Assembly: GCA_035275265.1 (NCBI GenBank) | Contig: DATENC010000006.1 | Span: 248,001-312,000, forward strand | From: JACQAP01 sp035275265 | GTDB lineage: Bacteria > Pseudomonadota > Gammaproteobacteria > Burkholderiales > JACQAP01 | Direction of reading: 5' to 3' | DNA: 64,000 nt | Shown: piece after piece, positions 35,044 through 43,901 of the stretch | Layout: every line of letters starts with the position of its first letter | Numbering within the stretch: the first letter of the stretch is position 1 | The notes under the pieces: model-generated | What the model was told of the DNA's origin: nothing | Seen by the model: the letters and a program-made list of their open reading frames with translations, nothing else | Database searches by the model: none | Translations under genes and position numbers: made by a program

Positions 35044-37244
35044 AGACTCTCGCGCGCACTGTCAGGCGCTCGTTGAGCAGCCGCGGCATGAAGTTGCTGA
35101 TCGCACTTGTGTTGGTGCTCGGCGCGATGATGCTGTACCTGTTGTCCACCGGCAGCGCCGACACGCCGCTGTTCTCCGGCGACTTGCCGCTGCTCCTCGG
35201 GCTGGGTGTGGGACTCGTGCTCGTGCTCATGCTGGTGGTCGGATACCAGTTGCTGGTGCTGCGCCGGCGCCTGAGGGCGCGTGTGTTCGGCTCCAAACTC
35301 ACGCTGCGCCTGGTGTTGCTGTTCGCATTGGTGGCGGTGTTGCCTGGCACGATGGTGTACGCCGTATCGGTGCAGTTCCTGTCGCGGTCGATCGAGTCCT
35401 GGTTCGATGTGCGGGTGGACAAGGCGCTGGAAGGCGGTTTGAGCCTGGGCCGGGTCACGCTGGACAACATGCTCAAGGAGTTGCGCGCCAAGGCCGAGTC
35501 GATGACTCTGGAACTCACCGAACGCTCGCCGCAGCGCCGTCTGGCCTCGCTCAACACGCTGCGCGAAAAGGCCCTGGTACACGAGGCAACATTGCTCGGG
35601 CCCGACGGTTCTGTTATCGCATTCTCCGGCGCCGATCCTCGTGGTCTGGTCCCAGACCTGCCCTCGCCATCGGTGGTGCGACAGGTTCGCATGCAGCAGC
35701 CCTACAGCGCGATCGAGGCGGTGGGCGAAGGCGGACTGCAACTGCGGGTTCTGATGCCGGTGAACGACGTATCCGGCGCCACCTCGTTGTTGCAGCTGAT
35801 ACAGCCCGTGCCGCCCCAACTGGCGCGCGATGCCCAGACCGTCCAGGAGATCTACCGCGATTACCAGGAGTTGTCGCTGTCGCGCCAGGGTTTGCAGCGT
35901 TTTTATGCGCTGACGCTGACGCTGACGCTGCTGCTGGCGCTGCTCTCCGCATTGTTGCTGGCGATCGTCTTCAGCGAGCGTCTGTCCGCGCCGCTCGGCA
36001 TTCTAGCCGCGGGTACACGCGCGGTAGCGCAAGGCGACTTCAGGCAACGCCAAACGGTCAAGACCCGCGACGAGCTGGGCCTGTTAACCGAATCATTCAA
36101 TACCATGACTATGCAGCTTGCCGACGCACGCGCCGAGGCACAACGCAACCAGGAGGCGCTCGCCGCGGCCAAGGCCTACCTCGAAAGCGTGCTCGGCAAT
36201 TTGTCTACTGGCGTGATGTCTTTCGACTCGGAATATCGATTGCGCTCCGCCAATCTGAGCGCCGAGCAGATTCTCGGCGTGGACGTCGGCGCGCTGGTCG
36301 GCACGCATCCGCAAGAATGGGTGCAGCGCGAACCTCGGCTCGCGACGGTCGGCCAGATTGTGCACGAAGCATTCCGGCAGGCGCGTCCTGACGTTTGGGA
36401 ACAGCAGGCCGAAATGGCCGGCACCGCGGGCAGGCAGGTGCTGTTGTTGAGAGGCTCACGCCTTACCGCCGGGGCGGAATCTGGAATGGTACTGGTGTTC
36501 GACGACATCACCCGCCTGTTGCAGGCACAGCGGTTCGCGGCCTGGGGCGAAGTGGCACGGCGCTTTGCCCACGAGATCAAGAATCCACTCACCCCGATCC
36601 AGCTTTCGGCGGAGCGGCTGCAGCACCGGCTCGCCGACAAGCTCGGCAAGCAGGAAGCCGAGATCCTGCTGCGCTCCACACAGACCATCGTCAACCAGGT
36701 GGCGGCGCTTAAAGGCATGGTGGATGCGTTCAGCCATTACGCTCGCTCGCCCGAACCCGACCTGCAGCCGCTGGACCTGAATCAACTCATTCGCGACGTC
36801 CTCGGGCTGTACGAGGCATCACGCCCGGCATTGCAACTCGACCTGGCTGCCGACCTTCCACGCGTATCGGGCGATGCGGCGAAGCTGCGTCAGGTGATCC
36901 ACAACCTGCTGCAGAATGCGGAGCAGGCGGTGTCGGAAGTAACGGTGCCGCGCATCGTACTTCGCACCGATTCGATCGAGGATGGCGTACGGCTCGCCAT
37001 CCAGGACAACGGTCCGGGTTTTCCGGAGTCATTGATGGGGAGTGTTTTTGAACCCTATGTCACGACCAAGGCCAAAGGAACGGGATTAGGATTGGCCATC
37101 GTCAAGAAAATAGTCGAAGAGCACAACGGCAGCATCTCAATCGTCAACTTGCCGTTGCGCGGAGCAAGCGTAGCGGTTTTGCTGCCTCGCGCACCGGTCG
37201 TGGCGGCTGCGTTGCGGGCCAACCACAGACAGGCGGGAAGATGA
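35040..37244 (+). CDS. ntrY: Sensor histidine kinase NtrY
   Basis: Membrane sensor kinase of the NtrYX two-component system, 734 residues from the ATG at 35040, which overlaps the previous stop as ATGA. Longer upstream frames run inside the DUF4390 gene. Order: three N-terminal membrane segments, a periplasmic sensor region (about 110-285), a fourth segment, a HAMP domain, a PAS-like domain (about 380-480), the HisKA box FAHEIKNPLTPIQLSAERL with His511, and HATPase motifs NLLQNAEQAV, DNGPGFPE and GTGLGLAIVKKI. A 6-bp tandem repeat (GCTGAC, three copies, 35909-35926) encodes Leu-Thr repeats in a membrane segment. NtrY homologues respond to nitrogen or redox state. Confidence 0.95.
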   Translation: MKTLARTVRRSLSSRGMKLLIALVLVLGAMMLYLLSTGSADTPLFSGDLPLLLGLGVGLVLVLMLVVGYQLLVLRRRLRARVFGSKLTLRLVLLFALVAVLPGTMVYAVSVQFLSRSIESWFDVRVDKALEGGLSLGRVTLDNMLKELRAKAESMTLELTERSPQRRLASLNTLREKALVHEATLLGPDGSVIAFSGADPRGLVPDLPSPSVVRQVRMQQPYSAIEAVGEGGLQLRVLMPVNDVSGATSLLQLIQPVPPQLARDAQTVQEIYRDYQELSLSRQGLQRFYALTLTLTLLLALLSALLLAIVFSERLSAPLGILAAGTRAVAQGDFRQRQTVKTRDELGLLTESFNTMTMQLADARAEAQRNQEALAAAKAYLESVLGNLSTGVMSFDSEYRLRSANLSAEQILGVDVGALVGTHPQEWVQREPRLATVGQIVHEAFRQARPDVWEQQAEMAGTAGRQVLLLRGSRLTAGAESGMVLVFDDITRLLQAQRFAAWGEVARRFAHEIKNPLTPIQLSAERLQHRLADKLGKQEAEILLRSTQTIVNQVAALKGMVDAFSHYARSPEPDLQPLDLNQLIRDVLGLYEASRPALQLDLAADLPRVSGDAAKLRQVIHNLLQNAEQAVSEVTVPRIVLRTDSIEDGVRLAIQDNGPGFPESLMGSVFEPYVTTKAKGTGLGLAIVKKIVEEHNGSISIVNLPLRGASVAVLLPRAPVVAAALRANHRQAGR

Positions 37245-38500
37245 GCCAGATCCTGGTAGTCGACGACGAAGTCGGCATTCGCGAGCTACTCTCGGAAATT
37301 CTGCGCGACGAGGGTCACCAGGTGCGGCTGGCGCAGAATGCAAGCGAGGCACGCCAGATTCGTGGCCGCGCGCGTCCGGATCTGGTACTTCTCGACATCT
37401 GGATGCCCGATACGGACGGCATCACTCTGTTGAAGGAATGGGCAAGTACCGGGCAGCTCAACATGCCGGTAGTGATGATGTCCGGCCATGGCACCATCGA
37501 CACGGCAGTGGAGGCAACGCGCATAGGTGCGTACGCCTTCCTGGAAAAACCGATTGCGTTGCAGAAGCTGCTTTCCACCGTCGGCACAGCGCTCAAGCAA
37601 GGCGCGCCGAGGGCCGGTGTGCCTGCGGTGCTGGCCACTATCGGCAAGGCGCGCGCAGTGGAGCAGTTGCGCGCCCAGCTCGAACGTTTGCGCGAATTGA
37701 AAACGCCCGCGCTTTTTGTCGGCGAACCGGGGACCGGCATGGAACAGTGCGCACGCCTCCTGCACCAGCCCAACACGGCGTGGGTGGTACCCGAGGATCT
37801 GGCCGCATTCGACCATGCGGAGAACAATCTCGTCGGAAAGGCGGCGGAAGGCATCTTGTACCTGCGCGACATCGACGTGCTTACGCGCAGCCAGCAGAAG
37901 AACCTGCTGGGACAGGCCCTCAAGCTGGATCGCTTCAACACGCGTATCCTTTCCTCGACTTCTGCGCCGCTCATCGAATTGGTAGCGGGCGGTGCCTTCG
38001 ATCCGAGACTCTATACGCTGCTGGCTGGAGTTATCGTGCGCGTGCCCGCGCTGCGCGAGCGCGCGGAGGACGTTCCCGACCTTGCTAACCTGGTGCTGTC
38101 GCGGGCGATCGAAGCGAAGGAAGCATCGCCACGAGCGTTCAATACTGCGGCGCTGAATGCCCTGCGCAACTACAATTGGCCCGGCAACCTGGTTCAACTC
38201 GAAAGCGTAGTACAGACGGTGGCCCAGCTTACCCTCGGCGGCGAGATCGGCGTTGCCGACGTCACCAATGCGTTTGCCACTCTCGAAGCCACGCTTCCCA
38301 GCCCGGCGCAGTCGCTGCCGCTGGACCGCGAACTGCGCGAGGCGCGCGATGCCTTCGAGCGCGTCTACTTTGAATATCACCTCGATCGCGAGGGCGGCAA
38401 CATGAGCCGGGTGGCGGATCGGGTCGGCCTGGAGCGCACCCACCTTTATCGCAAGCTAAAGCAGCTTGGTATCAAACTGACGCGCCGCTCCGACGAGTAG
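37241..38500 (+). CDS. ntrX: NtrX-type response regulator with degenerate AAA+ domain
   Basis: Response regulator paired with NtrY, 419 residues, shorter than full NtrC-type activators (about 450-480). The receiver domain (residues 1-120) has the acidic pocket VDDE and phospho-acceptor Asp52 in LLDIWMP. The central domain is degenerate: Walker A reads GEPGTGME with Met167 where Lys is expected, the GAFTGA loop for sigma-54 is missing, and the Walker B equivalent is GILYLRDID. A Fis-type helix-turn-helix closes the protein (NMSRVADRVGLERTHLYRKL). It probably binds DNA without ATP-driven sigma-54 activation. It overlaps ntrY by 4 bp. Confidence 0.92.
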   Translation: MSQILVVDDEVGIRELLSEILRDEGHQVRLAQNASEARQIRGRARPDLVLLDIWMPDTDGITLLKEWASTGQLNMPVVMMSGHGTIDTAVEATRIGAYAFLEKPIALQKLLSTVGTALKQGAPRAGVPAVLATIGKARAVEQLRAQLERLRELKTPALFVGEPGTGMEQCARLLHQPNTAWVVPEDLAAFDHAENNLVGKAAEGILYLRDIDVLTRSQQKNLLGQALKLDRFNTRILSSTSAPLIELVAGGAFDPRLYTLLAGVIVRVPALRERAEDVPDLANLVLSRAIEAKEASPRAFNTAALNALRNYNWPGNLVQLESVVQTVAQLTLGGEIGVADVTNAFATLEATLPSPAQSLPLDRELREARDAFERVYFEYHLDREGGNMSRVADRVGLERTHLYRKLKQLGIKLTRRSDE

Positions 38501-38545
38501 CGCGGCATCCGGATGGACTATCCGGGCTAGAATACTTGCATAGTC

Positions 38546-38569
38546 GATCCCGGTCAGCCGGGATTTTTT
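38546..38569 (+). terminator. Rho-independent terminator after ntrX
   Basis: ATCCCGG (38547-38553) and CCGGGAT (38558-38564) form a 7-bp stem with a TCAG loop, followed by a run of six T residues. It lies 46 bp after the ntrX stop and 20 bp before the tkt start. It should end the def-to-ntrX transcript, and it might also act in the tkt leader. Confidence 0.85.
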
Positions 38570-38588
38570 GTGTTCTCGAAGGGGACTC

Positions 38589-40574
38589 ATGGCAACAAGG
38601 AAGGACCTGGCCAACGCGATCCGCGCGCTGGCGATGGACGCGGTGCAGAAAGCCAATTCCGGCCACCCCGGCATGCCGATGGGCATGGCGGAGATTGCCG
38701 AGGTCTTGTGGAATCATCATCTGCGCCACAATCCTGCCAATCCCAAATGGCCCGACCGCGACCGCTTCGTGCTGTCCAACGGCCATGGGTCGATGCTGTT
38801 GTACTCGCTCTTGCACCTAACCGGCTATGCGCTGCCGATGGACGAAATCCGGCGCTTTCGCCAGTTGCATTCGATGACTCCGGGCCACCCCGAGTACGGC
38901 ATGGCACCGGGCGTCGAGACCACCACCGGCCCGCTCGGGCAAGGACTCGCCAATGCGGTCGGCATGGCCATCGCAGAGAAGCTTCTGGCCGCCGAATTCA
39001 ACCGACCTGGACACGAAATCGTGGATCACCGCACCTACGTATTTATCGGCGACGGTTGCCTGATGGAAGGCATTTCGCACGAAGTCTGCTCGCTTGCCGG
39101 CACGCTGGGACTGGGCAAGCTGATCGCGATCTACGACGACAACGGTATTTCCATCGATGGCCATGTCAGCGGCTGGTTCAGCGATGACACGCCGAAGCGT
39201 TTCGAGGCCTACGGCTGGCATGTGCTGCGCCACGTCGACGGCCACGACGTTTCCGCTGTGGATTCTGCGATCATCCAGGCGTTGCGAGTTGCGACCCAGC
39301 CGAGCCTGATCTGCTGCAAGACGGTGATCGCAAAGGGCTCGCCGAACAAGGCCGGTAGCCACGAAGCGCATGGCGCAGCGCTTGGTGACAAAGAAGTCGC
39401 GGCGACCCGGGAGAACATCGGCTGGAAGCATGCTCCATTCGAAATCCCGCGGGAAATCTACGCTGGCTGGGATGCGCGGGCGAAAGGCACCGAACTGGAA
39501 ACGGACTGGAACCGGAAATTTGCTGTCTACGCGAAGGCCTTTCCCAAGGAGGCCGGCGAATTCACCCGCCGCGTGAACGGAGAGCTACCGAATTCGTGGC
39601 GTGCGCATGCACAAGACTTGGTAGCCAAGGTCAATGCGAAGGCCGAGGCCATTGCGAGCCGCAAGGCTTCGCAGAACGCCATCGAGAACCTGGCGCCGGT
39701 GCTGCCGGAACTCGTCGGCGGTTCTGCCGACCTCGCCGGTTCCAACCTCACGCTCTGGTCCGGATCCAAAGGCGTATCGAAGGACGGCGGCGGCAACTAC
39801 ATCTACTATGGCGTGCGCGAATTTGGCATGTCCGCAATCATGAACGGCATGGCGTTGCACGGCGGCCTGATCCCCTACGGTGGCACGTTCCTGACGTTTT
39901 CCGATTACTCCCGAAATGCGCTTCGCATGGCGGCGCTGATGAAAATCCGCAGCCTGTTCGTGTTCACTCACGACTCAATCGGCCTCGGTGAAGACGGACC
40001 CACCCACCAGTCGGTCGAACACGCGGCTAGCCTGAGGCTGATACCGAACATGGACGTGTGGCGTCCGTGCGACGGGGTCGAGTCCGCAGTGGCGTGGATT
40101 GCCGCGATCGAACGACGGGATGGTCCCACCAGTCTGCTGTTCTCGCGCCAGAACCTGCCTTTCCAGGGACGCAGCGCCGAGCAGATTGCCTCGATCACGC
40201 GCGGAGCGTACGTACTTGCCGATTCCGACAAGCCTCGGGCAGTGATCATCGCCACTGGCTCGGAAGTGGCATTGGCGATGGGTGCGAAGAAGGAACTGGA
40301 CGGACAAGGTATCGCGGTGCGTGTGGTTTCCATGCCTAGTACGAGCGTTTTCGATCGGCAGGATACAGCCTACAGAAACGCCGTCCTGCCCAAGGGGGTC
40401 AAACGCGTGGCGGTGGAAGCGGGCATCACTGATTACTGGCGTAAGTACGTCGGGCTGGAAGGCGCGGTAGTGGGACTGGATCGCTACGGCGAGTCGGCAC
40501 CGGCCGGCGATCTCTTCAAATTTTTCGGATTCGCGGTCGATGGCGTCGTCAACGCCGTCAAAGGCGTGCTGTAG
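38589..40574 (+). CDS. tkt: Transketolase
   Basis: Thiamine-diphosphate enzyme of the pentose phosphate pathway, 661 residues from the ATG at 38589. The ThDP site is GDGCLMEGISHEV with the NGISIDGHV segment. The pyrimidine domain has the catalytic Glu and His region FTHDSIGLGEDGPTHQSVEHAASLR, which is diagnostic of transketolase over DXS. It lies directly after the ntrX terminator and 44 bp before glk, heading the carbon-metabolism block. Confidence 0.98.
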   Translation: MATRKDLANAIRALAMDAVQKANSGHPGMPMGMAEIAEVLWNHHLRHNPANPKWPDRDRFVLSNGHGSMLLYSLLHLTGYALPMDEIRRFRQLHSMTPGHPEYGMAPGVETTTGPLGQGLANAVGMAIAEKLLAAEFNRPGHEIVDHRTYVFIGDGCLMEGISHEVCSLAGTLGLGKLIAIYDDNGISIDGHVSGWFSDDTPKRFEAYGWHVLRHVDGHDVSAVDSAIIQALRVATQPSLICCKTVIAKGSPNKAGSHEAHGAALGDKEVAATRENIGWKHAPFEIPREIYAGWDARAKGTELETDWNRKFAVYAKAFPKEAGEFTRRVNGELPNSWRAHAQDLVAKVNAKAEAIASRKASQNAIENLAPVLPELVGGSADLAGSNLTLWSGSKGVSKDGGGNYIYYGVREFGMSAIMNGMALHGGLIPYGGTFLTFSDYSRNALRMAALMKIRSLFVFTHDSIGLGEDGPTHQSVEHAASLRLIPNMDVWRPCDGVESAVAWIAAIERRDGPTSLLFSRQNLPFQGRSAEQIASITRGAYVLADSDKPRAVIIATGSEVALAMGAKKELDGQGIAVRVVSMPSTSVFDRQDTAYRNAVLPKGVKRVAVEAGITDYWRKYVGLEGAVVGLDRYGESAPAGDLFKFFGFAVDGVVNAVKGVL

Positions 40575-40618
40575 CGAAACCCGGACGGCGGCCGTACCGG
40601 TACGAACGAGGAGTCGCG

Positions 40619-41584
40619 ATGGGCAAAACGCTCCGGCTGGTCGGTGACATCGGCGGGACCAACGCACGTTTCGCGCTGGTGGCCGACGGCTCCAGCCAGC
40701 CGCACCAGGAGCAAGTGGTGCCTTGCGCCGAGTTCGAGGGCCTCGAGCAGGCGATCCGCCGCTACCTTGCCGATCATGGCAATCCAGGGATTCGCGAAGC
40801 CGCGCTCGATGTGGCGACCGGACTCACCGGCGATTTCGTACAGTTGACCAACGGACCCTGGGGATTCTCGATCGAAAAAACGCGCCGGGCACTGGCGCTC
40901 GATCGGCTGCATGTGATCAACGATTTCACCGCGCTTGCGTTGTCGGTGCCCACGCTGCAGCCGCACGAATTGAGGCAGGTCGGCGGCGGCAACTCTGCCG
41001 CGGGAACCGCGATCGCGGTGATCGGACCGGGAACCGGCCTGGGCGTGTCCGGCTTGCTCCCCGCGGGCGAGGGCTGGATCACGTTGCAGGGTGAGGGGGG
41101 ACACACTGCATTCAGTCCGACGACCGAGCGCGAGATCGAGGTCCTGCGTTGGCTGATGCAGCGTTTCGAGCATGTTTCGACCGAACGCGTGGTGAGCGGC
41201 ATGGGACTCCAGAACCTCTATCAGGCCTTGTGCGCACTGGACCACACCACAGCGGAGCAGCTAAACCCGGCGCAGATTACCGAAGGCGCGCTCGGCGGCA
41301 AAGATAAGCAGTGCCGCGAGGCGCTCGACATGTTCTGCGCCATTCTCGGTGCGGCGGCGGCAAACCTGGTGGTGACACTGGGCGCGCGTGCGGGCTGTTA
41401 TGTCGGCGGCGGAATCATTCCCAGGCTGGGGGAGTATTTTTCGCGTTCGCCGTTTCGCGCCCGATTCGAGTGCAAAGGCCGGTTCTCGACTTACATTGCG
41501 GCGGTTCCGACTTACGTGATCCTGGCGGAAACACCCGCCCTGCGCGGATTGGCCACGATTTTTCAGCACACGGAAAAATCATGA
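40619..41584 (+). CDS. glk: Glucokinase
   Basis: ATP-dependent glucokinase of the bacterial Glk family, 321 residues. The phosphate-binding motif is LVGDIGGTNARFALV at the start, INDFTALALSVPTL holds the catalytic Asp, and GPGTGLGVSGL and GEGGHTAFSP follow. A GAGGAG Shine-Dalgarno precedes the ATG. It sits between tkt and a SemiSWEET gene and faces a glucose-type ABC importer, so it would phosphorylate imported free glucose. Confidence 0.96.
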   Translation: MGKTLRLVGDIGGTNARFALVADGSSQPHQEQVVPCAEFEGLEQAIRRYLADHGNPGIREAALDVATGLTGDFVQLTNGPWGFSIEKTRRALALDRLHVINDFTALALSVPTLQPHELRQVGGGNSAAGTAIAVIGPGTGLGVSGLLPAGEGWITLQGEGGHTAFSPTTEREIEVLRWLMQRFEHVSTERVVSGMGLQNLYQALCALDHTTAEQLNPAQITEGALGGKDKQCREALDMFCAILGAAAANLVVTLGARAGCYVGGGIIPRLGEYFSRSPFRARFECKGRFSTYIAAVPTYVILAETPALRGLATIFQHTEKS

Positions 41585-41868
41585 CGGGCATGGCCGACGC
41601 GATCGGATTCCTGGCCGGGGCGCTGACGACCATCGCATTCGTTCCGCAAGCACTGAAGATGTACACCACCAAGTCCGGCAAGGATGTTTCCGCCAGGATG
41701 TTGATGATTTTCAGCGCCGGCGTGTTTCTATGGCTGATCTACGGCATCATGATCGAATCGCTGCCGGTCATCCTGGCCAACATCGTTACGCTGATCCTCT
41801 CGGGTGCGATCATCGTGCTCAAGATCCGCTACAGCCGCCCCAATCCACACCCTACGGAGAAGCACTGA
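41581..41868 (+). CDS. SemiSWEET-type sugar transporter
   Basis: Small membrane protein, 95 residues, three membrane helices, of the SemiSWEET/MtN3-saliva family, which dimerise to form a sugar facilitator. The PQ-loop motif is clear (GALTTIAFVPQALKMYTTKSGKDVSA), with a third helix IVTLILSGAIIVLKI. The ATG overlaps the glk stop as ATGA. A much longer upstream open frame lies inside glk and is a shadow. Coupling to glucokinase suggests glucose as substrate, which is an inference. Confidence 0.92.
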   Translation: MTGMADAIGFLAGALTTIAFVPQALKMYTTKSGKDVSARMLMIFSAGVFLWLIYGIMIESLPVILANIVTLILSGAIIVLKIRYSRPNPHPTEKH

Positions 41869-41891
41869 ACTCACGTGCGGGCCGGACCACT

Positions 41892-43004
41892 TCAGGCGAT
41901 GCGTTTCCCGGATTGCGGGTCGAAGAAAACCGCCTTCGAGACATTAAACGCGAGGTGCATCGAATCGTTGGCCACACCTGCCAACTCGGGGCGCACGCGG
42001 CAGCACACGATTTCGCCGTTGACACGGATGAATACCAGCGTATCAGGCCCGGTCGGTTCGACCAATTCCACTTTGCAGGTATGGGTGTGGACGTTGCGGC
42101 CGAAACTTTGGCTGCTGGCGCTGTCGGTAATCAGTTCCGGACGGATGCCGAGGATGAGCTCCTTGCCGATCCACGGACGCAGCGCCTTTTCCGCGTCATG
42201 CACCGGCAGCACGAAGGTTTCGTCTGCAGTCTGCAACCGTACTCCGACGCTGCCCAGGTGCTCGACGGCATCAGTCTTGATGAAATTCATCGACGGAGAA
42301 CCGATGAAGCCGGCGACGAACAGGTCAGCCGGCTGGTCGTAGATTTCCTGCGGCGAACCGAACTGGCGGATCTCGCCGCCCTGCATGACCGCGATCTTGC
42401 TGCCCAGCGTCATGGCTTCAATCTGGTCGTGGGTGACATAGACGATGGTCGCCTTGAGGCGCTCGTGCAGCAACTTGATCTCCATGCGCATTTCCACCCG
42501 CAATTTGGCGTCCAGGTTCGACAGTGGCTCGTCGAACAGGAACAGCTGCGGGTCGCGTGCGATCGCCCGTCCCATTGCCACCCGCTGGCGTTGGCCGCCG
42601 GAAAGCTGCGACGGCTTGCGGTCGAGCAAGTGCCCCATCTGCAGGATCTTGGCAACCCGATCGACGATTTCGTCCTGCTGGTGCTTGGGCATGCGCCGGA
42701 TTTCCAGGCCGAAGGAGATGTTCTGTCGCACCGTCATGTTCGGATACAGGGCGTAGGACTGGAACACCATGGCGATGTCGCGATCCTTCGGGCTTAGTTG
42801 GCTGACCACGCGACCGCCGATGACGATATCCCCCGAGCTCGCGGTATCAAGTCCAGCGATGATGCTGAGCAATGTCGACTTGCCGCAACCCGAAGGCCCA
42901 ACGAGGATCAAAAACTCGCCCGATCCGATTTCCAGGTTGATGTCCTTCAGCACTTCGACATTGCCGAAAATCTTGCGCACGTTCTTGATGGCGAGCGAAG
43001 ACAC
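41892..43004 (-). CDS. Sugar ABC transporter ATP-binding protein (UgpC/MalK type)
   Basis: ATPase of a CUT1-type sugar importer, 370 residues, start GTG at 43004. Walker A is VGPSGCGKSTLLS near residue 38, the signature LSGGQRQRVAMGRAI, Walker B LFLFDEPLSNLDAKLR, and the H-loop VTHDQIEAM. A C-terminal OB/TOBE regulatory domain fills residues about 240-370. It is the last gene of the binding-protein/MalF/MalG/ATPase operon and converges with the SemiSWEET gene. Some MalK-type ATPases serve several importers. Confidence 0.95.
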   Translation of the reverse strand: MSSLAIKNVRKIFGNVEVLKDINLEIGSGEFLILVGPSGCGKSTLLSIIAGLDTASSGDIVIGGRVVSQLSPKDRDIAMVFQSYALYPNMTVRQNISFGLEIRRMPKHQQDEIVDRVAKILQMGHLLDRKPSQLSGGQRQRVAMGRAIARDPQLFLFDEPLSNLDAKLRVEMRMEIKLLHERLKATIVYVTHDQIEAMTLGSKIAVMQGGEIRQFGSPQEIYDQPADLFVAGFIGSPSMNFIKTDAVEHLGSVGVRLQTADETFVLPVHDAEKALRPWIGKELILGIRPELITDSASSQSFGRNVHTHTCKVELVEPTGPDTLVFIRVNGEIVCCRVRPELAGVANDSMHLAFNVSKAVFFDPQSGKRIA

Positions 43005-43019
43005 TTTAATTCTCCCTTC

Positions 43020-43901
43020 TCAGCCCTTCACTGCGCCGGCGGTGAGTCCGCGCACAAAATACTTGCCGGCAACGACGTAAACGAAAAGCGTGGGCAACGC
43101 GGCAATGATTGCCGCGGACATGTCCACGTTGTACTCTTTGACGCCGGTCGAGGTATTCACCAAGTTGTTGAGCGCCACGGTGATAGGCTGGCGTTCGCCG
43201 GAAGAGAACACCACGCCAAACAGGAAATCGTTCCAAATCTGGGTGAACTGCCAGATCACGCATACCACGATGATCGGGGGCGACAACGGTAAAATGATGC
43301 GCCAGAAGATGCGGAAGAACCCGGCGCCGTCGATACGCGCGGCTTTTGTCAGTTCATCGGGCACCGACACGTAAAAGTTGCGGAAGAACAGCGTTGTGAA
43401 TGCGAGCCCGTATACGACGTGCACGAAGATCAGGCCCGTCGTCGAATTGGCGATGCCGAGCGCGCCCAGCGTCTGCGCCATCGGCAGCAGAACGACCTGG
43501 AAAGGTATGAAGCAACCGATCATGAGTAGCGTAAATAGGGGGTCGCTGCCGCGAAAACGCCACATGGTCAGCACGTAGCCGTTGAATGCCCCGATCAACG
43601 TCGAGATCAGCACTGCCGGCACCACAAAACTGACGGAGTTCCAGAAATTTTTCTTGAGGCCGCTGCAATCGACCCCGGTGCACGCGCTTGACCAGGCCTT
43701 CGCCCACGCTTCGAAGGTGATCTCCATAGGCAGCGCGATCAGATTGCCGGCGCGTATGTCCTCCAGCGTCTTGACCGAAGTACTGAGCATCACGAACAGA
43801 GGCATCAGGTAGTACAGGGCCAGCAGAACCAACAGCCCATACACCACGACGCGCCCGAGAACCTGCGGCCCGGCGATTTGCGCGTGCAACTGCTCAGTCA
43901 C
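43020..43901 (-). CDS. Sugar ABC transporter permease (MalG type)
   Basis: CUT1-family inner-membrane permease, 293 residues with six hydrophobic segments. The EAA coupling loop is PDELTKAARIDGAGFFRIFWRIILP near residue 195. The start is GTG at 43901, overlapping the preceding permease by 8 bp. It forms the channel with the MalF-type subunit. Sequence style (FQVVLLPMAQTLGALGIANSTTGL) resembles glucose/mannose-type importers such as the Pseudomonas Gts system. Confidence 0.94.
   Translation of the reverse strand: MTEQLHAQIAGPQVLGRVVVYGLLVLLALYYLMPLFVMLSTSVKTLEDIRAGNLIALPMEITFEAWAKAWSSACTGVDCSGLKKNFWNSVSFVVPAVLISTLIGAFNGYVLTMWRFRGSDPLFTLLMIGCFIPFQVVLLPMAQTLGALGIANSTTGLIFVHVVYGLAFTTLFFRNFYVSVPDELTKAARIDGAGFFRIFWRIILPLSPPIIVVCVIWQFTQIWNDFLFGVVFSSGERQPITVALNNLVNTSTGVKEYNVDMSAAIIAALPTLFVYVVAGKYFVRGLTAGAVKG

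Noticed and set aside
37286..38443. A 385-codon minus-strand open frame opposite ntrX
   Set aside because: Low-complexity shadow frame; ntrX is clearly the coding strand.
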